Shown: positions 37,017-48,246 of the stretch, one piece after another | Layout: each line of letters opens with the position of its first letter | How positions within the stretch are numbered: the first letter of the stretch is position 1 | Assembly: GCA_003864495.1 (NCBI GenBank) | Contig: ML133388.1 | Coordinates: 3,077,809 to 3,141,808 of the forward strand | Direction of reading: 5' to 3' | DNA: 64,000 nt | Source: Nemopilema nomurai | Taxonomy: Eukaryota; Cnidaria; Scyphozoa; Rhizostomeae; Rhizostomatidae | Notes under the pieces: model-generated | Database searches by the model: none | Seen by the model: the letters and a program-made list of their open reading frames with translations, nothing else | Told to the model about the DNA's origin: nothing | Made by a program: the position numbers and the translations under genes

Positions 37017-40000
37017 TTAACGCTTTTGCTTTATTGAAATAAGTTTTTCAAGTCTTGGAAGTTCTTCGTGTACCTCCGTCAAAGCATCGATGGCATGACC
37101 AACTTTTTTCTAAAAATTAAAGAATGTTAACACTTTATTGTTAAGCAATGAGAGCAAAATTTCAATGAAACAATAGCGGTTAAATGGCCCTAAAGGACCG
37201 TGATAAGAGTGGGCAAGGAAATGATAGATAGAAGTTAAACCTCGTCTAAAAGAAGCCGAAGGGTCGAAAGTTCCAACAATGACGGGCATCAAACAATGCT
37301 AAGAATTATAGTAGGGTCAGTGGAAAAAGGTTGGCGATGTAGGATCCTAGGGGGGGTTGGGGGCAATGCGACCAAGCCCCCACTTTTTGGCAAACTATAC
37401 AAAAATGCCTCTGCAAGACCCAAAAGTGCCCCTTCTAGATGAAAAATGGGGGTTGTATATATGCCCCTTTTTATTATCCTTCACTTACTTTTATGTGCTT
37501 CCTATCTCCCTGGAAAGTGTAAGTGAGATTAGAGTATTTAGCATCTCCTAATTTTTCCAAGTGGTAAGAACAATATGTTGAAACCAGTTTACTTACCTCC
37601 ATTCTTCGCTCAATGATTGGGAGCACGCTGTTGAAAACGAACTTGATGTTCTTCAATATAAAGTCGAGCTGCAAAAAATACAATCATTGCTTGGTATTTA
37701 ATGATTGGTTGATTTATCGAATGATCGATCGTTTGCAAAACAAGAAAGAATTTTAAAAGAACAAACATCAGAACTTGAATTATGATCAAGATAGCTTTCA
37801 ATTTGTTCTGCTACCGGGACCGTTCATTTTCGATGTTTACCTCTCTTCGCTTAAAGTAAATCAACAGGCGTAAGTCACTCGATTAAAAAAATCAACTGCA
37901 ATTCAATTCAACTCGAGGGTGCGCATTGATTGTTTAGTCAAAGTGATAACATGGGCACCGCATCGTCTTGTATTACATCACACGCAGTGATATTTGAAGT
38001 GATCACATGAACTCTGCTGTTCTCAACCTTGATTATATGGCTAAGAGTTTTATTCTTAGGTGGCCCAGTCCCCTGAGCTAAGCTGCATTTTAAGTCCGTT
38101 GATTTACTTTAATGGTAACTGTCATTACTTAGGCCCGTTTTTGCATCTTGATTCAAATCACCCTCCCCTTTCCAGAAAGGGTTCAACAACAAAAATCAAT
38201 AAATACCTTATAATAACAATGCAACAGTTTAGTTAATTTGAGAAAATTTCATTTGAATTATTCAGTGACAAAATATTACGAACCTCCTTTTTGAAACGAT
38301 CAGATTTTATTGTGTATTCAAGCTGAAGTGCTTGCGTTTTAAAGATTTCAGTCAGGCATTGGATGAACACATCGTGAAGCTAAAAAAAAATTTCAGCCTA
38401 AAATCACAAACGAAAATAATAATGCCAACTATTCTAGTATATCACAGATATACAGAGGTATAAAACAAATGCAGTGCAGTGCAGTGCAGTCCTTTGCAAG
38501 ATTATGGTAGGTATCAGGCCAACCTACCTGTGGAGTGTACAACCTCATTCCGTCCTCGAAGTAAATAAGTAGGCCTTTGGTGAAACCAGCAACCGATTTG
38601 CTGAGCAGAAACTGGTGGGTGCCTGCATGGAGAAAGACACTCAAGAAATGGACATTCAACAAGAAATGTATAATGAAATAAGTACTTTAAGTATGCAAAA
38701 ACTAGTTACGCTTTTTCTAGCAATTGTGAAGTTTTGTACCGCAAAGCACTTGTTCATATAATGCAATACTAGGGTATTCAACGAGATGTATTATGCAGTT
38801 CTAGGGTATGTATCATTGGTGTTGGTGATTAGAATCCTAATACCACCCACAATTCGCGATAAACAGCCATCATTAAATACCTTTCGCAGCTTCCTCTTGT
38901 AAAACTATCATATTTTTAGACAAGATAGTCAACGAAATAAGACATGATATATAACGAAGACTAAAGATGTGCATACTAAAATTTTACATATTAAGCCTAA
39001 AATTAGATAAAGCAATGAAAAAATAGGGACTTAAATGGCTGGGAAATGTAAGCTAAAGTATGCTTATAAGCTTTATTTTTATAAATAGAAAAGCGCAAAT
39101 CACAGCACTCGTTGATTGAATTGGAACATAAACAGACCCCAGGGCGTCGAATATTGGAATGGGTGCCCCTAATGACATTGTGATAATGAACATGATTCTC
39201 TATGAGCAGCCACCGATAAATATCCCCACTACTCAAATTCCTCGTGTAAATCTATCGTGTGGTCATGTTTTAAGATGAGATATTCACTGAAATTAGGCAT
39301 GATACATTAAAGATTGAAGATGTGCACACTTAAGATAAACACATAAATTCTAAAACAAGCTCAAACAATGAAACAAATTGGGTTCAAATGGTAGGCTTGA
39401 AACTTCTCGTGATCCACACCTGTGCCATAGTCGTATGCATCGGTGATTCCCAAAGACTCCAGTTCTCCAATAACCGTATACAGATCGTCGACATTATTTG
39501 AGTAATCCGTCGGTTTCCACATCTCTTCCTGAAAATAACATTTGAGCAAATGTTTTGTGGTACAAAATTCACATTGTGAGAAACAACGGATACATGATTT
39601 AAGCAAACAATGATTTTGGCATGCTACAATCGTATTTCCACTGCTTCTAGCAATTGAAAGTAGTATTTCAATTTAAAAATGACCCCTTGTTGTGACTTAA
39701 CACTGAAAGCTTAGGTCAACATCATATATGTCAAATAAAGAAAACTTTTTCCTTTACAATTCGTTCTAAATTGAAAACTAAAAACTGTTTGAAATGAAGA
39801 TATAGCATAAGAACAGAGTGATTGTATGATGAAGTGATTAATGATGAAGTGATTTAACGATGAAGTGATTCAATGATGAAGTGATTCAACGATGAAGTGA
39901 TTTATTGATGAAGTGATTTATTGATGAAGTGGTTAAATGGTCCAATGCATAGCAGTGACTGCATTCTCTTCAACATAAACATTCAATCTAAACATTCAAA

Positions 40001-43000
40001 ACACATAACAATACACGAGTCAAAGATATTGTTAAATTCGAAACAAAATAACCATAGAGTACCAAAAACTAAAAAGTAAAGAACATTACTGAAGAATCTA
40101 AATACGTTTGACTGAAGTCAAATATATTTTGAAACGGAATCTCTCTTAACAGAAACTACTTCTTATACTCACGCTTCCCAAGTGCTTTGCTTTGCTGATC
40201 AGCTGATCTCTGTTGTCGAATAACGCTTCCATCACATGTTTCAAGAACATGTGATGCATTGCAAATGCCAGATCCATACCAATGGTCAATAACTGGCAAA
40301 AAACGTAATGGCCTATTAGTCTGACAATACCAATAAGGCATCAAAAAATATGGAGAGGCAAATGAACTATCAAATGGAAAACTAATCAAATGAAAGGCCT
40401 ATTAGTCTGAAAACACTACTAAAATGTCCATTAAAATAGCGAGTGTACTATAACATTAAAATTTCCTAGCGGTATAACTTTGAGGGTTGGATACTACAAG
40501 GAAATTTCGGGAGCATTAGAGGCATTGGGAGAGGAAGAATTGGAAGCAAGAGTTCAGAGCGCTAGAGGGAGAATATCAGGCAGAAAGTGAATGACAGAAA
40601 AAGGATGGATTTGGGTATTCCGTTTGCATAGCCATGGTATGTAACTAATGTTTTACCAGCCAGTAATGTGTGGCAGTGAAAATATGATTGAATAAATTGT
40701 GACAAATGAAGATGTTTCAAGGATGACTGGAGTAGAAAGGAGAGTTAAAGATATAGAGAAAGATAAAGCTCACTTCTCTCTGCCAAAAAAAACGAAGAAA
40801 GGATTATAAAACTTGATTCTGCATTGAAGAACAGAAGAAGAGAATCCATAAAAGTCATAGATCTGCATTTACTGGTTATACTCTTCTTCTGACAAGAAGA
40901 CAGGGTGGAAATTGGCGATGAGGATCCGGATGATGAAAATGAGAATCAGACCGTTTCTTCTTCATGTACATGGAGGAAAAGAGTTCAGGATTGAAATTCA
41001 ACATTTCCATTACAACTTTCTAGTTACACACAGTAATCCCCTGAATAATGAAAGGATGAGGTAATGCAAGGGCGTAGCATTAAGAAACAAAGGTGAAAAG
41101 GAACTCTCTGGTACTCACTTTTCCGCAGTGCTTCGTTGCAATCTCAATGCAGACAGCAATAGCAGGGAGGCTGTTTTTCCTTGAAAAGACTTGTCGAGCA
41201 AACTGAGACACGAAGTGCTGGAGTTCTTTGTGTGCCCAAACAACGAAAGCTGAGGGAAGTGGATAAGAACGTTTAGGGCAAAAATTTCTGCTGAATACCA
41301 TGAATCTTGAAATTTGCATCTGGTTTTAATGCTTCCACAAATATCGTTACAATAGCTAGAAATAGCGGAGCCAGTTTTTGCATACTTTTTCTTCTGGCAC
41401 TCCACAGAGTATACAAACTTTGGAAAATAATCAAGAGCTGTCGGAAAATAACCAAAAGCTTTTTGCATAATCTGAGGAGTGTTTGTGAAAAAGTACTTTA
41501 AGGCTATTGCAAGGTTTCGTACCGCAAGCACTTGTCACAAATATCGATACCAAGTTCTGTCATCGCATATATAAAAGTATATTAACAACTCTCTTTAGGG
41601 GTATCTGGCTCACAACACCTGACTGCGAACAGCATTTCATTGATAATAGGCCTATTGAGAATAAATATTGGAGAAGAGCCATAAAATGCACCAAAACAGG
41701 CACACAAAATGATACTCACCTGAGGAGCTCGAGCTTTTTGTAAAAATCCTGCGAAACTCTTTTCCTGTTTCAACAACGCTTGTGAAAAAGACATTCGCTA
41801 GTTTGGTTATGTAGAGTACTGTCGATCCTTCGATTTTCAACTGCCTGAAAGAGGAAGGCATAAATTAAACATGGGAAAATTAAGGACTAAAGAAGAAAGG
41901 AGATTGATGAACTTAGATTGGGAACACTGTCACTTACTGACCAACCTGACGCTGCTTTCATTCACAAAAATAGAATAATCCGAGGCATTAGCTTATGCTA
42001 TTCCTATTACTCTAATAAACATATAAAAGTTAACATATATGTGCTTATAAACATGCTATAGGTTACATTTTCTAGTTCGTGATTAAACTACTATTCAGAA
42101 ATATATCTCGTAGTCTAGTGTTGCTTCTTATTTTTCCCTCAATACAAATCGCACTGTACTTGCACACATGTTGACTGACCCAAACAGCAAATACATTTGT
42201 ACATATGTCAGTATTACTAATATCAAAGTTACCCAGATAAACGGCAGATCTATCAAATCACACAAAGAATGGAACGCATTCATCCAGCAAAAGATGACAC
42301 CGATAGCAGTCATATCAGTGCGTGTGAACTGATATCTGGATGCTTTCAAGCTTTCAAACATTTGGGCTTTATGTGAGTTGGTTTGGTTTTTTGTTAGTTC
42401 GTGAGGCTTCATATAAATTCGTTGGGCTTCATTCACTTTGATTAGGTTTCGTGAAAGTTTGTTGGGCTTTATGCGATTTGTTTGTGTTTCACGTACGTTG
42501 ACTAAGTTTCATGTGAGTTTGTCAGGTTTCATATGAGTTGTTTGGTTTTCACATACGTTGGTGTTGGGTTTCGTGCTAGTTGATTAGGTTTCATGTGAGT
42601 TTGTTGGGTTTCATGTTAGTGTGTTGGATTTCATGTGAGTTGGTTGGGTTTCACGTACGTTGGTTGGGTCTCATGTAAGTTTGCTGGGCTTCATGCTGCA
42701 ATAAGCCAGGCCTACCTGATGCTGTGCTTCACTGCAAACCCTCGATTCCTCAAGAATAATTCACAGGCCTGCAGAATGGCATCAAAAGCATTAACAGTTG
42801 ATAAAAGAAGATTGTACGGCATAGGTATACTGAAGAAATTGCTACAACAACAAATATAAAAAGGGCCTCTGACATACACACATCGAGAGAAACGATGCCA
42901 TTTTAGATTAGAATATAATTTATCGAATTCTATGCTAGGATGTTTCACATTGCTTGAAATATTCCATCTAATCTGTGCAATGTCAGGAGTTTGATGATGA

Positions 43001-46000
43001 GGAAAATTTACTTCTTTATTACAGGAGTACGTACCAATAATAAAAAAATACTTAAAAAATCCTCTATCAGTCAGAAATTAACCCAGGGCCAAAATTCTGT
43101 TGATGTCACATACGACACATTTATGCTATCATATGTTGATCGCCCATGACGTCACAACAACACGCCACATATGTAGGGCTTCCATGTAGACAATGGCAAA
43201 TAGTCACAAAGTATTAACGATCATTGGCTTACCAACTTGGCCCTGCCGAGTCTGATTAGCAGCGATATGTATTGCCTTATTGACCGCAAACTTATATGGC
43301 GCATAGTGGTCGAATTGTCTAGGGACTGTTCAAGAGCCTCGATCAGCTCCTTGACTCGCGTGTTCAAACGGTCTCTGCAAAGATGACATGGACAATGACA
43401 CTGATGACATGAATGAGCAATTAGAAAACAGCATTGTCCGCTTGATCATTAGATTCAGCATCATAAGTGTGTACGATTCTGCCTATATGACATCAAACAT
43501 AGCATTTCGTGATCTAGATGGCAACGAAGCCATTTGGTAATGTTCTAAAATAACGTAGTATTGGTAAAACCTATGAAATAATATCACAGAAAAATAAAGT
43601 AACTAAAATACATATATACTTGTAATCTTTCAGGCCCAAGGTTTCGGGGAAATCTTGCAGATAGCTGTTGGCTGTAAAGGAAAGTTAGATATTCGTTACA
43701 AAAAGAGCAAGACATATTTATTATTCATAGACATGTAAAATACAATTTGACTTGACAATGACTACCCCATGACCGATACATAAAAGCACACAATATTAGA
43801 CAAAGATAGAAAGAAATATAACTAAAACTAGGTAGACTAATTACGAATACAGGGTAAACAGACAAAAACTAGAGCAAAAAATTAACTAGTCAATTGAGCT
43901 AAAAAATTTTGTGGACATATAGGGATTCAGGTTATTTAATTTTAGTCAAAATTGTGTCGGGAAATGCACGGTAATATAAATATTGTAATAAAAGTAAAGG
44001 GATATGACGGAATCATAACATTCTCTTCTAGAAGTCCAGCAGAAAAATCAACTTTACATCACTATCTAATCAAAGCAGAAGCAAATTAAAAAGTGGATCA
44101 GTTTAAGAAGGAGGCTTAAGTTATTAGCATACCTTTTTCTATGAGTTTGACAGCTGCATCAAAACTTCGCTGAGCAATGCACATGTCCAGATCTTCTGGC
44201 AACTCAGTCAACCAGTCAACATTAAGCATATCAGGATACTGAGTCTGAGGAAAATGATGAACAAATTATAAAATATCATAATTACTGGGCTTTACAAACA
44301 TTTACATCCATTAAAGACTCTTCAATTCACAGTTATTCTGCAAAGAAAGGATTTCTCTAAAGCATAAAAACTGCTTTGAGGTGAGGCGTGTAGTGACAAT
44401 AAAAGCAGACTTACATCAGGTCTCTTTTCAATAGCTAGAGAAGAGAACGAAAAAGAAATTAAAAGGGGTCTGAACAGCGACAACAACATCTGACAAAATG
44501 GAGACTTGCTTAGCTATGGAGAAGGACCAAGCACATTTCATCCTCATTATACGCTCCTTGCACTTTGTTTAGACACTTTGCAGCTCGATTTACTTATGAA
44601 AAGATATGGACACCTTTTGATATGGTTCTATGTAAACTACTAGTGCGAAAAAGTGTCATTACTGTATAGTTTCAATGCTCCACAGATGTTCCAAGGTCTA
44701 ACAAGAGTAACAATGACATCACAACAACAACAACACAACAACATCAACAAAACGTATAAATATTCAGGTTTTAATCAATTGACACGTAAGGTACTCTAAA
44801 AGATATCATTCTTAATAGAATTTAATATCAAATTAAAATCCTTGAAAAAAGTTTGCATCTAAACTTCATGTATAAATTAAAAATTATCCTGTTCAGATGG
44901 GATGCAAATGAAGAAAAATGAATAAAGAAATAACTAGTTTTTTCATAGCAGTATACATACATTTTGTTACTTCTTTTGGGGGTGGTGCTGGGGCTCTCCT
45001 TTTCTGTACTTGGGGAGATGGGGGGATGTAGTCCACTTTACGGTAGTCCTTCTTTGCATTCTGAAGTGCTTCCAACCACTGAAGCTGAAGATAAAACAAA
45101 GCACTTGTCAGTAGAAAAACAGTTGTTAGATATAATTTACTCAGGGCAGTCAAGTATCTTGCAATGCAGTTTTGCATCAATAACACAATAGAATATTCAT
45201 CTTGCTTTGCGAGTGAATTCTCAAGCTTTCACACTGAGAAACAAGTTAAATATTCTAAAAGTTCCATCTCCCTAACATAAGGCTAATATCTTGAACAAAG
45301 ATGGCACACCAGCCTTTTTCACTTCATCACTCTTGCCTTACATTTTACAAATTCATAAGAGTAAAAATTACTTTTGTCTCCCTGTTCTCTGCCCCAAACA
45401 TCCATATATCCAAGCCATGTAAGATTTTAAAGCAGTTTCTGACCCCTGCAATATAAAATAACTGCTTTGTGATAAAACATCAAATAAATTTAGCAAATTG
45501 AACACTACAAATATAATGTTCAAAATTGAATATTATCTTAATCGAAATATCTCTATAAACATAAATGTGAACTTTACCAAGACATTTTGTTAACCAAAAG
45601 AAAAAATCAACTTTCTACTTGGTTCTTAATGAAATCTAGAGGATAGGATTAAGAAACAGACAAAGCAACATTAAGCAAAACATTATAGCTGAATATTTAA
45701 CAAAACTTTTTAAATCGGAAAAAAATGTAGCTGACCTCCACCATCTCTAACATTGACAATGCCAACATCATTCAGATCAAACATTGTGTTAAATTTGTAC
45801 TTCTTTGTGGAGTCCCTAAAATTCAGGATGCATTTGAGTCAAAACATACTAAAGAGAAACATTCCCTTTCATTTAGACTTTTCAATTAACAAAAAAGGAA
45901 CATCTGGCTCGGAATCTCTATGACAGAAGAAATTCAAAAAAAATTCGCCCAAATTTTTATCTTTATTTCATCTGTCTATTAGCTATTGGCTAAAAATCAC

Positions 46001-48246
46001 AATAAATTTCATGTCCATTAAAAAGCAAAATTGTTTTACACCTCAAGCCATTCACTGTCCAATAAAACATCATTGACAAAGAATCCCAATAAATCTACTT
46101 ACTTTTCAAGCTCTTGGAAAGCAATGACAAGATAGTCTTGGAGTACAAACAATTCAACTTTTGATAAGGTTGAGTATGAGTCTGGGTCTATTCCAGTCAA
46201 TGATCCTTGCCAAATGATATCAGGTGATCTTCTGTTTGCAATAGTGTCCTGTGTTTCATTCAAGAAATTTATATAAACATCTACTTTGATATACTTAAAA
46301 TTGATAAATCTTTCTTAGTAGTCTTACAAAACTAAATGTACATACTACTGAAATTCAGCTTTAAAAAGTAAACCAACATGTAAGGCACTTATCTATGACA
46401 AAAACTGTGGATTCACAAAAGGATATTCTATCAACATTTCATCCTATCTCTTCATTGCTTAAAAAATTGAAATAACTGACACATGCAAGCTTACAAAACT
46501 GAAACAGATGGTTGCTTAGAGGCTTGGCTGTAAAATGAAATCTGATTGAATAACAAACAATTACAACTAACGATCAACATTAATGGTAAAATTAATGCAA
46601 AGTAATGAAAAGACAATAACCTTGCATCCAGCAATAACTTCAGATAACTTGGCTCCTCTTTTATTTTGTCCTCTTTCCACTGCATCTTCTATTGTTTCTT
46701 CTTTTTCTGTTAAGCGAGATGACAGTGCATTAACAATTAAGCTGATATGACCTTCAACTAGATAAGGACATGAATTGACACAAAATGACACATTTTTATT
46801 GGATCACTTTACACAAGAACTTAGCAAACTAGGTATTAGAAGAACAACTTCTGACAATATCTAATTCCAGAATTCTGAAAGAAAAGAGCTATCAAATTTA
46901 ACCAATTCTCAAAAGTAAGTTATGTACATATTATATAATATATTCTTTACCTTTGTTAGAATCAAATATGTTCATTTCAACTTGGTCGTTGATGAGGGTC
47001 TTCTGTTCAGTTAGCATATGACTTAACTGGTACATCTCAGCTTCCAGGTCTTTGAGAAATAGTTAAGAAAACAAAATAAACAGGTAAATGCTGCTTTTCA
47101 TTTGTAAGGGTTTGATCAAAAGTGTGCAGAAAAGATACTACCTTGCAAATTTTGGAGGACTCAATCCATGAATTTCAAGTAGTTGCCTTCTGCTCTTTAG
47201 TACTTCTGCTGTGAAACATCTTGAAAAAGTACTTCTAGCAAGCTTAAACTAATGCAATAGTTACAAAACTTCATCAGATGATAGCAAATCGTTTACTATA
47301 ATACCAACTTATAAATAAATAGTGAATCAGGAAACACAATAACTGAGAAAAGATACAAGAGATTTCCTTGGAAGTATCAATGAACTGTTTGTAGTTTCTA
47401 TAAACATTTTTCTTCATAGAGACTGCAGTTTCATCACTCAGTGTTTGTATTTTGTTTCTGTGCTCAACAAGAGATCTTTTGACATCACAGGTTGAAACCA
47501 GATTTTTAACAACTGAAAAGAAAAAGGTCTAACGAAAATGAGACATTAGCATTAAAGCTTCCTTTTAAATAATCTAGTAACTTGCATTCAACAGTGATTT
47601 AGCATAGTCACTGTTACAATTTAGAATAACTTAACTATTCTTACTGCAAATGATGTCATATGTGTAGATCAAAGCAATTTAAGGCAAAGGGCAGAAAGTT
47701 ATATTCATTAGTGCAATGTATTCACGAAAAGTGCTATCTTATAAAACATTAGCCCATTGGATATTGAATTTCTTTCACAGTTGCTGGCTCGCGCTATGCC
47801 CAAATCACAAATTATCAAAGGCATGACTGGTGGTACAATTCGTGAAAACTACTGCTGCAATTATTCAAGACACAGCTCTTTCAAGGCAAGACTGGATATT
47901 ATGCGGATTGTGCTTATTAAAAACTCTAAACAACAACAATTGAATACATAATCTGGTTGGAATTTTGCCGTCCTTGTGGAATGAATTATTGCGCTTATAA
48001 TACAAAATTGACACAAAAAGTCCAAGGATACTTGCATTTCTCTGGATCAAAGTCTTGGCCTGAGAATTTGTATGCTAAAACTGGGGACGAAACTTCATCG
48101 AACGCCATCTCTTTTCCAAAATATGTTTCCTCCTTTACATCAGTCTCATTTTGGCTTGTAAGATCACCCAAATCGAGGCTGCTGGAGGTGGTGAGCTGTG
48201 CAGGTGTCGACCCCCGGGTCAGGTAAGTGCTAAAACGCCGGCGCAT
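37017..48246 (-). CDS. EXOC8: exocyst complex component 8 (EXO84), complete 21-exon gene
   Basis: A subunit of the octameric exocyst, which tethers secretory vesicles at the plasma membrane and binds Ral GTPases. Exons in coding order: 48246-48036, 47512-47357, 47049-46951, 46706-46621, 46248-46103, 45815-45736, 45445-45372, 45084-44961, 44434-44415, 44244-44133, 43671-43620, 43374-43233, 42768-42716, 41844-41720, 41249-41119, 40292-40173, 39528-39420, 38622-38528, 38379-38284, 37668-37597, 37109-37017. The total is 2196 nt, 731 aa (human 725). Landmarks: FDPEKFVKNL, KKNVYRNYKQFI and EISYLEAEMYQLSHMLTEQK (Vps51/EXO84 N-terminal coiled coil); a PH-like domain over exons 5-8; ELPEDLDMCIAQRSFDAAV; ACELFLRNRGFAVKHSIRQL; SAFVVWA-equivalent AFVVWAHKEL; EEMWKP. 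Intron 1 has a GC donor; exon 9 is 20 nt. Human EXOC8 is intronless by comparison. Confidence 0.95.
38710..38765. mobile_element. partial MITE copy (family 'AAGCACTTGTT')
   Basis: CTAGCAATTGTGAAGTTTTG followed by TACCGCAAAGCACTTGTT matches the ends of the copies at 5680-5851 and 24125-24290. It lies in an EXOC8 intron. A further degraded piece with TGTTTTGTGGTACAAAATTC occurs near 39550. Confidence 0.55.
39828..39940. repeat. 16-bp minisatellite, about 7 units (GATGAAGTGATTYAAY)
   Basis: Seven tandem units begin GATGAAGTG and vary only in the last four to five bases (AAT, TAAC, CAAT, CAAC, TATT, TATT and a final AAAT). It is intronic in EXOC8 between exons 17 and 16. No coding role is seen. 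Confidence 0.85.
41335..41545. mobile_element. MITE copy (family 'AAGCACTTGTT'), inverted arms
   Basis: The left part has ACAATAGCTAGAAATAGCGG then AGCCAGTTTTTGCATACTT. The middle has CAGAGTATACAAACTTTGGA and repeated AAAATAATCAAGAGCT/AAAATAACCAAAAGCT. The right part has GGCTATTGCAAGGTTTCGTA then CCGCAAGCACTTGT, the inverted end. It lies in the EXOC8 intron upstream of exon 15. Confidence 0.65.
42362..42700. repeat. ~20-bp minisatellite, about 16 degenerate units, beside EXOC8 exon 13
   Basis: Tandem copies of a unit close to GGGTTTCATGTGAGTTGGTT, with diverged versions (TAGGTTTCGTGAAAGTTTGT, GGGTTTCACGTACGTTGGTT). The array stops roughly 15-20 bp from the splice donor of EXOC8 exon 13 (exon 42768-42716, donor at 42715), so it occupies the very start of that intron. 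Confidence 0.85.

Noticed and set aside
39828..42700. Regularly spaced repeats that might suggest a CRISPR array
   Set aside because: Units are contiguous without unique spacers, and the locus is an intron of an animal gene. They are minisatellites.
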